From the NCBI GenBank assembly GCA_964017145.1, contig OZ024849.1:2542001-2606000 (forward strand): DNA of 64,000 nt, given 5' to 3'. The translations under genes and the position numbers were made by a program. This stretch comes from Agrocybe praecox (taxonomy: Eukaryota > Basidiomycota > Agaricomycetes > Agaricales > Agrocybaceae). Shown piece by piece: positions 31,692 to 40,900 of the stretch. Position 1 is the first letter of the stretch. The number at the start of each line of letters is the position of its first letter. The notes under the pieces are model-generated. The model saw only the letters and a program-made list of their open reading frames with translations, made no database searches and had not been told where the DNA came from.

Positions 31692-34570
31692 GGTCGAGGC
31701 TCTGAAGAGGAATAAAAAAACAAATATCTTACAGTAACAATTGCAAATTTGCGTAGGATCACGGTATTTTCAAATTTTCAAATTTCGGATTTATTGTACA
31801 CTGGTGTACCATGCAAGTATCGTGGCATGGCATGTTCTACGAGGGATGAAGCGAAAGTTTGATAAGAACACATGCATGTATGTGGAAGTTGAAATAGTGC
31901 ATGAAGGTTGAACATTTAGAGCTGACCTTTGGACGAAAAGAAACGTTCTCGACGTGTCATGGTAGTTCTTGGCAAAAATGCCAAGACGCCGATTTGTGCC
32001 TTTGAGGCTGTGTCGGACAATACTGAAACAGGCGGAATTACTTGTATTAGTCATTCGGTTGAGCTAAGCCAGATTTTATCGACTGTATATATGAACTGTA
32101 TACCGTATAATGTACGGTATACATAGCCGTGATAGAAACCTGTATATATATACATATACATATACAGTTATAACCGTATATATACAGTATCCTATACTGT
32201 ACGGTTGGAGCCTTAGAACGAACAGGCATGAAATATCGAGGAGATAAGATAAGATTGATGTGATTGTCATGTTTCGTAATGCTTAGGTATGTGACACATT
32301 GCCAACGCGTTCTCTTCCATCGACATCCAGAATTCCGACTCGATCGTTTCGTGTTCTAGCACCCAAATATATCGACCGAAAGACGGTACAGATAGCTTCA
32401 ATGCTTTCCACATGAGATGTTGTCATGGCTTCTTGCACGAGCGGAGAGTATATCAGATAGAGAAGGGATAGGATAGGCAGTGGCAGGTACCGTGCGTCAA
32501 TGTTCTCGAATCTTTGCATTCAATGGCACTGCAGAGCACAGTGACTAGCAAGTCCTGGGACGCAGACGATGATTTCCCAGCTGCTGGATGGTGCCCCTTT
32601 TGCCCTTTCCTGATATTGATAACCGTCCCAGCTAGCAAGCTTCTGGACGTACTTCAGTGGAGCGCTCTTCTTCGGCTTTCCCTTTGTTCCTTCTCACAGG
32701 GCCCAAAAGGATAGAATGGGACGATGGAACAAGTTAGCATGGATGCACTGCCATTGACCGGGACCGGGACCCTTGTGCCCCTTCTCTGCCCCCCCTTGCT
32801 TTCACCCTCCATTCTTCCCTTCTAATGAATACAAAGCTATGCTCTCGAAGGACTGACTAACGTTCGCGTACGTGCTGCCTACTCCCTTCCCCTCTCCAGA
32901 ATAACGGTTTATATCCTTTACCATCTGAATAGTACACCATGGGCGTCGTCGTCCTCACGCATTACCATATCGCTTATCAAAATCTGCACCTATGGCCATA
33001 TCGCAGAACGGTCCCCATCGCGTGTACCACCCAGCATTTTATCAGGCAGAACAGGGACGCTCACCCCTGCTTGTTCACCATTTTGCGCTCAAATGGACCC
33101 CTTCGTACTCTCCTCTCCTTCTCCTTCCTCTCCGGGCCCGCTCGCTTGCCTATTAACAAGCGCCATCCACCGATGCTACATAACCCCCCGTTTTTTTGGT
33201 CGTATCCAATGTTCCACCGGCCGCAATCACCGAATTCCACCCTGCTCCCACCCAGACCCAGCATCGCCATTAACACTCAAATAATTACCTTTTACCTACC
33301 TTACTCTTCAGAACCTCCGTATAATCGTCGGTCGCCGTCAATACTCTATTCCCATGCGCTCATGCTTGCGCGTCCGTGCATTTCATTGATGGAAGATCGA
33401 CGTGATCAGATTTCTCGTCCGAGTGCAATTCCTACCGTTCCTCAAGTAGGCTCCCTTGTGTAGGCAGCTCTGAATTGTTTGCCTGAGTATTCACTCGCCC
33501 GTCTTCCTCCTCCCCTCTTGTATTCAGCAGGGCATGGGCGGGAGGGCTTCTCCCAGTCCTACGCTCTCCTCCCTCTGCGCTTTTCTGTACTTTGTCCGCC
33601 TCATCAACGTCATGAGAGGAGCCGAAGTGTCCTCTTCTCCCTAGCAGCCGGTGGACGGCCATCGAACTCGGCATTGCGAAATCCAACTATACTGGTTACC
33701 TCCGTAGCCCGTATAGATCTTTCACTGATGATACTTTTGCCCTTTCTATCTTGTTATCTGCCATTGGTTCTGGTTCTTGCTCTGGATTTCATCGTTGCTA
33801 CTTCACGAAAGGCACTTTTTTTTTCTGCCAGAGACCCCGATGCGGTGCAGTGCGATGCGGTTGCGTTGTGTGCTATTCTGACCCTTATTTCTATTGTTTA
33901 ACGAATCCTAACCTATCTACCTCCCCGATACAGCCCATCGAGGCGATTTTCTTTCTTTCTTCTCTTCTCGTCCCCTCTCTCGTTCTTCCCGTCACAAAGT
34001 AATTTTTCCTTCCCAGGCAGTCCTTATTTATGCACATCCACTCTCACCGCGGCCAGAAGGTCTTATGCATATGTCATGCGACCGTCTGCTTCTCATCTAT
34101 TATGAACGATCTGTGGCTTGATTATTCGATCCTTCCTCTCATGATAGATGAGAAAAATTGGACACTACAGATGCGAATAATAACATATGAAGGCGGCTCG
34201 CACATTCTGATCTTTCACTGGTCTGAATTGTGCATTTGTGTCGTGCTGTGTTGAATTGGAATGGAAATCGTAGGCTGTTGCGAATTGCGCATTTGGGCGT
34301 TTCCCTCAAACAGGCAGGGGTTTTCATGTGGGGAAATAAAGCAGGTGTTTTTTCTTAGTAGACATCCCCTCCATCGTGCGCCAGTTCCAGTGTTGTGATT
34401 GTCGCAGCTGTCATAATTTTTGGGAAGAGCCGGAAGTTATATAGGCCAAGTTAAAATTTCAAGGACTGAACCCGACTTTGACAAGGCTGGAGAACCAATG
34501 TAACAGATAGAATGATATAAATTCACTTCTACACAAAATCTACAATAAGACGAGAGCTTGGCCAGAACGC

Positions 34571-35660
34571 TCAATGGAATAGCTCATTCGCTTGTTTGAT
34601 GGCCGATTGACGTATTTCATCCTTGAGCCCGTCAATAGTGATAGAATGAGGCTTGAATTCCCTGCTCGTGTATTCTGCAGATAATTCTTGTGAGTTTAAA
34701 GAGCGATGATAACATTGCTAGGTTGGACTCACCAGCTGTCAGACCCGTGGTTTCCTTTTCGACCAGCAAAATCTTCTCGGATTGGCTCCAGGCATGGATT
34801 TTGATATTAGCGAGCTATAAAAATCGTCAGATGTTGTTATTCGACTTTATATCACACAAAGGACATGCCTGGAACGTAGGGCTTTCCTTGGTGGGGAAAC
34901 GAAGGAGGGTGATGTCCAGAATGGACTTTTCCGACCTTTCTTTCTTCAGAGGGAGTCTTTCCATTATGTCGTCGACTCCCAGGAGAGTCAAGTCAGTTTC
35001 TTCGTTGGAAGTGAAAGCCACTTCAACAATCTTCTTGAGAACATCCCCGGCTATGTGGATTGATGCGACAATCTCTTTGTCGCCCACAAGGTCTGCAAAC
35101 CAGGCTTGCACCTGCAATGAACATTTTGGCGTTAGTAGCGTTTAAACGTGACTTAAGAGATACAATTTACCTTCGCAATCAAGGCAGCATCAGGGGACTT
35201 CTTACCAAATCCTATGACGTTGGATCCATCCTTGATGATTTGGTTGGATCGTCTAATGACTGCGCTCTCCCGAACGGTGTCGAGCAGAGGGTTAGTGGTG
35301 AGAGTCGCAAGCACCGTGTCATATCCTCGTGTCTTTTCATCCACTTTAGATAGAGATTTCATCGTTCCTGCGACCATTATCCTGACGTTGTCCTCCAACG
35401 TTGCGAGCACGGCGCTGTATGCGCGTGCGTGTTGCTCAGGTCCACCATAAGCCGGAGCGAGCTTCACGTGCAGGTGATCAGCCTTCGGATTTGGGTTCTT
35501 TAGGTCAAGCTAAAATTATGAAGAATGAAGCAAAGCCGAACATGCTCTCTGGAAAGACACGTACACTAGAGAAGTTGAACCCCTTGACGAGATCGCCTAT
35601 TGGGGTAGCACCGTCATCGAAGACGGAAGAGAGAATGTTTGAGGTTGTAAGTGCAGCCAT
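34571..35660 (-). CDS. gene B', duplicate of gene B (CytB/volvatoxin-like, tentative)
   Basis: Exons 35660-35565, 35509-35171, 35111-34869, 34814-34733 and 34674-34571 give 287 codons plus stop, with exon lengths equal to gene B except three extra bases in exon 3. The last codons read ELFH then TGA, where B ends ELFD. The intron after exon 3 has a GC donor (GCATGT) where B has GTATGT, which can still splice. The protein is highly similar to B, with substitutions spread evenly. It lies head-to-head with A'. The Gypsy element now separates the two starts by 12.5 kb and sits about 675 bp upstream of B'. Function as for B, uncertain. Confidence 0.7.
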
Positions 35661-36334
35661 GACTATGTTGATGGGATTGGTTAGCGTTGATAGTTTTCTC
35701 TATTGGAGAACCACCCTCTCTATTTATACTAATGCTGTCCCTCCAGTATCAACAAAGATGGTACGAGGCGAGGACCAGGCACCACGCAGTAATACAATTT
35801 TTGCACAGCGCGTCGTTTCATCTCCCGCACCGCACATGTTATTCTTCGAGGAACGGAGGTCTGACACTTATGGAAAGAAAGAGTGAATGTTCCTTGACCT
35901 TGATAATATGAAGGCTAGACTGTACCTCATACGGACCCGCGTAACGCCTGTGTACCTGAGCGGGCCGGGAATCTGCGAACCAATCACGTGCCATTACTAA
36001 TCACACAATTCTTTCCCGTCTTTTTTTCGTCTTTTTGTTACTGCGCTGGCATGGTTATCAGACACCATACGTTGCGAAATTCTGGCTCTTGTACTGTTCT
36101 GAAGAAACTAGTTGCGTATCTGTAAAATACTGTCGCCAATTTCTTCCAAGCGAACCTGACGAAACGCACATCGGACATACAATTCTCCGGGCAGCTCGAA
36201 TTGAAGGCACGAGGAGACTCTTACAGGCACTCATGACGCAGACAATACGCTTTAAGGTACAGAGTGTGGTAGGGCTTCCTCTGAGCGCCCCATGTGCCAA
36301 TGTATAACTCTATGCTTTGAAACCGCGGTACTGT
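35661..36334. promoter_or_regulatory. B' side of the duplicated divergent promoter
   Basis: Colinear in reverse with 9720-10417. It ends at the Gypsy insertion point (CTGT, 36331-36334). No separate gene is seen; open frames here are in the promoter and are not shared with the other copy. Confidence 0.55.
36331..36334 (+). repeat. target-site duplication, left of the Gypsy element
   Basis: CTGT precedes the left LTR and CTGT follows the right LTR (48052-48055). An adjacent A would make it 5 bp. Joining the flanks restores a promoter sequence colinear with 9690. Confidence 0.75.
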
Positions 36335-37236
36335 TGAAACGATCTGAAGTCGTTTGAGTTCGAAAGAAAGAGTGAGACGAGTCGGAATTGTCTCGGGGTT
36401 CCAAACCAAAATAACAAGGAATGTATGAGGTTGTATAAGGTGTGTTAAGAGAGTGGAAGTCAGAACGACGATGCAATCGTTCTGGACAGCGAGAAAAGAG
36501 AGAAAATATGTTAAGATGATGGCCTAGACATTGGCGCTGCGTGTGCTCGACGTCGTAGGGAACTGGGAGGGTAAATGGGTCGTATATTTCGCTGAGGAAA
36601 GTACAGACAATCCTCGAGTATTTAAACATATTGTACTTGTCCGAAATCTACTACTAAGTGGTCCGATTCTCCGAAATAAAATAAAGGGATGAGACAATCT
36701 GAATAGTTATGACATGCTGGCAACGTTGTGATAGGAGGTGATAAAAGAAAACAAGAAATAGTTCGATAAAATCAGAGGAATGCTTGAGAAAGCGATGGAA
36801 AGGTTGTGATTTCAGGGAATATTAGCGAAAGATAAGGTAAATGAAAGCAAATGTAGTCTATACTAAAAGGGAATAGGAATATAAAAGGGAAAGTTACATG
36901 ACACGTACAAAAGGAAAATTTAAATATGCCCGATTGGAGTAGGTTAAGGGTTCGTATTTGACGTGGCATGTGTTTACGAGGTCGTTCTTGCTTAATTGGG
37001 AGTGTGACGGGTATACGTACATAGTCGGGTATGTTTCGGAGGGATGAGAAAGGAAATTGTTTGCTCGGTAGGGTTCGCCGATGGTTGACAAACATCGAGG
37101 AGACTAAATTTTCACAAGTCCACTTCGGAGTTCGTTGCTTTTGATGGCATCACGGCATAACTCCGGCGCGTTGTGTACAGCGTCGAATGGTGTCATTTTT
37201 GTTCTTTTCGGCCGTACGCCTGGTGGGCTCCCCACA
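36335..37236 (-). repeat. 3' LTR of the Gypsy element
   Basis: On the plus strand it runs from TGAAACGATC to CCCCACA, 902 bp, essentially identical to the other LTR. It lies on the B' side. An AT-rich tract and TATATTT-like elements occur inside. Confidence 0.9.
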
Positions 37237-37314
37237 CCTCCCGGGGACTATAAATGCTGACCTCCGTGTCAGCAGTGCCCAGCAAAATATCCCTCCAATT
37301 TGTCGATTTTCAAC

Positions 37315-37882
37315 ATGCCCGAACATAACCTCATCCTGTCCGACCGAAACTTCTACCGCATCCAATACTGCGTAACCGAGCAATTTTCTGCAACCAGGGC
37401 TCGCGTCCTCGCTTATGCTGCAGCCGTCGTGAACCCTCACACCCCTTTTCTTGACGTCCTGAATTTTTCCAACTTCACACGTACCCTGGTATGTGGAATT
37501 ATCTTCTTCTTGGCATCTGTATGCACATCTTCTGACCTTCCTGCTCATACAGCGTGAGCTCGTTCGCACCGGTGCTGCTTGTAAGGCCATCGGAGTTGGC
37601 TACTTCTTTGAGGATGCCGAAATACTCAGTCTGAAACGGGCCATCGAAGACGGAGCACGAGAATCACTGATTCCAAACTGCACCATTGCGGATGCAATTC
37701 AAAGCGTTCACCGTCTATTGAGTCCTGGAGAACTCTTCGTGTTCGATATTCCGGAGTGGTTTGCTGATGGGCTGAGGGAGAGGGAAGCTAGGGAGCGCAT
37801 GCTTGCGGAGTACAATTGGCGGCCAGTGGTTGTTGAGGATGATGATGATATGCCTCCATTGGAAGGCGAGAATGGAGCTTAG
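37315..37882 (+). CDS. antisense spliced accessory gene inside the Gypsy element
   Basis: Between the end of pol and the 3' LTR, on the strand opposite to gag-pol. Exon 1 (37315-37488) and exon 2 (37553-37882) join across a 64-nt GT-AG intron (GTATGT to CATACAG) to 167 codons plus stop. A TATAAA lies at about 37250, 65 bp upstream. The protein begins MPEHNLILSDRNFYRIQYCV and is soluble. It has a basic-acidic helical middle and a C-terminus with DDDDMPPLEGENG. I do not recognise it. Its position resembles the antisense additional ORFs of some plant and animal LTR elements. It may be a captured host gene or a regulator of the element. Confidence 0.75.
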
Positions 37883-37930
37883 ACACATATTTAGAAAGTT
37901 AGACTTGATACAGCACATGTATGGTTGAAT

Positions 37931-40900
37931 CTAGTTATCAGATGGGTCGTCCAGATCGTCATGGCCGTCGAGATCCAAAGAATTGCCTGAGTCATGCGTA
38001 AATTTTTCGAGTTGGTCATCGGTAAGGTGTGTTAGCTTCTCTACAGGCACAGCACGAATGTCGCGAGGATAATATGGTATGAGACGAAAAGCTGCGAAGC
38101 GTAGCTTGGAGATTGATCCGTCGAGTTCTCCTAGGATGTATGAGCCGCCTGTCGTTCGCTTGATAACGAGCATGGGTCCCAGATAACGTGGTTTGGTCTT
38201 GTTCGTGAGTCCCTTGTCGAATCGCGAGTTTTTGACGAGCACAAGTGTTCCTGGCTTGAAATTGAAGTCGTGTATTTGATTAGCGTGAACCTTCTCGAGC
38301 TGCTTAATTGCTTCCCATCTGGACTTTGTAACCAGCTCTCGAACTCGCTGTAGGTCTTCAGATCGTTTGAGGAGCATCTTCGCTCCCGTAGCAATTAGAT
38401 CCTCGGTTGACATGAGTTTATCGATGGTCGGGGCAAGGTAAGTAGCTTCGGCGAGATCGAACGGAAGCAGGGGCTCGACACCATGTGCGAGGTAGTAAGG
38501 CGAATAACCTGTGGATTTTTGAATTGTAACTCGTTCAGCCCAGAAGACGCAATGCACAACCTGCGGCCACTCAGATTCATCGCCGTCACACGCCTTGATG
38601 ATAGCTTCACGTACGTCAAAGTGTCGTCGTTCGATCGGTCCTTGCGCACGAGAGTTGTACAGCCTTAGCAGTTAGATTCATACATGAAACCTGGGCAGTT
38701 ACATATGAGTGCTTATAAAGCGCACCAGAGAGGCCATAAAGGCTGAGTGAGCGGAATTGGCAGATGCTTTAGTCAAACATATATAAACATTGCAGGATTT
38801 GGACATTTTTGCAGTATTTGGGCAATAGCGAAAGAATGAATGGGTGGTTTGGGGCGCTTGTTGGGAGGTTATGATCAGATAAATAATCCTGATTTTTTGG
38901 CGCCCTTTGCCCCACCAAAAAGGAATGTTACGGGATGGATGCGCAAAAGCAAAACTGGATGACACATTATTTTTAGCTTCTTTTTACAATTTCGGGGCGT
39001 TGCGCTATTTTTAATGCTTTGTAATCATTTTTTCGTACTATATTTACTTTATACACATATATCTAGATTAGATTAGATACCCAAAAACAACTTTTTGGCA
39101 TATGTTTTAGACGGTATTTCCCTATTTGGCACTTATTGCCCTTTTGGGCATATCCTTTTACAACATATAAAAACATTCAAAAAGTTATTTTATTTTCTAT
39201 ATTACAATACATTATACTTATTAACTAATGCACGCAAGGACCTAGGGCCCACGCGCTTGCTGGCGCCTACCCTCCTCGTCGTCCTCGTTGCCTCCGCGTC
39301 CTCGCACTCGTCGTGCGTGGCCACTCGCGTCCGCGTCCTCGTCGTGGTCGTCGTCCTCGTCATGCGTAGCCATCCTCGTCCTCGTCGTGCGTGGCCATCC
39401 TCATCCTTGTCCTGTGTGGCCACCCTCGTCCTCGTCCTCGTCCTCATCGTGCATGGCCACCTTCGTCGTCGTCGTCCGCATCGTCGTCGTCGTCCGCATC
39501 GTCGTCCTTGTCGTGGTCATCGCGGTCGTTGTCGTGGTCGCTGCCTCGTCGTCGTGGGTGCGTCGTCCCTGGCGTCGTCCTCGTGGTTGTCGTGGGTGCG
39601 TCGTCCCTCGCGTCGTCCTTGTCGTCGTCCCTGTCGTCGTCCTCGTCGTCCTTGTGGGTGCGTCTCCCTGGTCTCGTCCTCGTCGTCCCTGGCCTCGTTG
39701 TCCCCCGCCTCGTCTCCGTCCTCGTTCTCGTCGTGGTCATGGTCGTCGTGGTCGTCGTGGTCGTCGTCCTTGCCTCATCGTCGCTACCTCGTCGCTACCT
39801 CGTCACCGTCATTGTGGAAAGAATCCACATCCCTGCAAAGAGGGGAGGGACTGGGTACAGTCGGACGATGGTGGTGGTGGTGATGATGAAGGATGATAAG
39901 GAAGAAATCAACCGTCGAGTGGTTGATTTCTTCCAAATCCGGCATATTCTCACGCCGGCCCGGTCTATAACCGGGTCGAGCTCATCGTCGAGCACGACGA
40001 TGGCGAGGGCATATCACATATTATGTAGTTGTAAATTGATAGTAAATATTAAAAAATTGTAAAAAGCTACTTAGTGTAAAAAATGAATATCTCTCTATGT
40101 TTTCCATAAAAAAACATCGAAAAACATAATTTATATAGCGAGCGTGCTGATTTCCGTTCGATAGGTAAACAAAATTCTTCATATTCTCAATGAAAAAATC
40201 GCAATTTTATTTAGATTAGAGTAGTATGTAGTACAAATACACTATCTATGTTTAAATGAGAGAAAAAAAGGACACCAGAGAATGTTATGAAGATGTTATT
40301 CATTGATGCAGAAAAATGCACTGAGTTGGAAGGTGAGCACATGTACTCGTCAAATGGATGAGCATTCAAAGAAAATTTATTGGTTTTTTTTCGACATTTT
40401 TTGATAAAAGTAATCTAATTGACTATAATAACATATTCTGCTATTTTATTTGAACTTACTATTCCCAGAGACCTTGTTGTCGTCGAGCACAGCGACGAGC
40501 TCGAACCGGCTATGAGCCGGACCGGCGTGGGAAAGGCCCGATTTGGAAAGAAATGAACCGACGCGCGTTCATTTCTTCCTTATCAACGCCCATCACCACG
40601 CCGGCACTTTGTACCTAGCCCCTCCCCTCACTGCAGGGATGTGGGCAGTGCCTGGTATGGTGTGTGGATCGCTCATGACCACCCACGATGAGGACAACCG
40701 CGACGAGAACGACCACCCACGACAACGACGACAACGATGACGACGAGGGTGATCACCCACGGCGAGGAGGACGACGCCCACGACCGCGACGAGGGTGACC
40801 ACCCACGACAACGACGAACACGACGACGACGAGGGTACCCACCCACGACGCGGACGAGGACGAGGCAACGGGTGGGCACGAGCACAACGGGTGGGCACCA

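Larger units (their letters stand above)
27860..32215 (-). mobile_element. complete 4.36-kb hAT transposon
   Basis: Terminal inverted repeats of about 23 bp with one internal mismatch begin TAAGGCTCCAAC at both ends (27860 and, in reverse, 32215). A perfect 8-bp duplication (GAACGAAC) flanks the element. Both subterminal regions are dense in GTATAC/CGTATA motifs, a likely transposase-binding array, and the left one includes a long palindrome. Inside is a multi-exon transposase on the minus strand with intact frames. Everything visible is compatible with an autonomous, recently inserted element. It sits in repeat X. Confidence 0.93.
27810..34440 (+). repeat. repeat X, full-length copy (right arm), split by a hAT
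   Basis: The X sequence begins at about 27810, is interrupted at 27860 by a hAT transposon, resumes at 32224 and runs to about 34440. It is inverted relative to 23460-25990. Together they form a large inverted repeat whose spacer holds secreted-protein gene copy 5. Removing the hAT and one copy of its 8-bp duplication restores continuity with the left arm and with the fragments at 8240 and 14285. Confidence 0.65.

Noticed and set aside
33061..33463. A 174-codon frame at 32939-33463 with a similar frame on the other strand at 24541-24876
   Set aside because: Both lie in the two inverted X copies. The similarity is that of the repeat, the frames differ in length and contain disrupting indels, and no domain is visible.
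36252..37095. Open frames of 100-125 codons in the LTRs (also 47133-47910)
   Set aside because: They are duplicated only because LTRs are duplicated, and have no protein-like features or introns.
38699..38965. Identical 88-codon open frames at 38699-38965 (minus) and 41705-41971 (plus)
   Set aside because: They lie wholly within the terminal inverted repeats of the foldback element and are identical because the repeats are. No evidence that the frame itself is under selection.
39060..39080. CTAGATTAGATTAGATA runs (also near 1790 and 61037), resembling telomere-like repeats
   Set aside because: Only two or three units of an AT-rich word, within a mobile element or intergenic DNA; fungal telomere arrays are TTAGGG.
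39095..40062. Long plus-strand open frames of 200-260 codons in the foldback left arm
   Set aside because: They are arginine/serine/valine low complexity in all frames of a CTCGTC minisatellite, lie within a foldback element, and overlap one another. Composition alone explains them.
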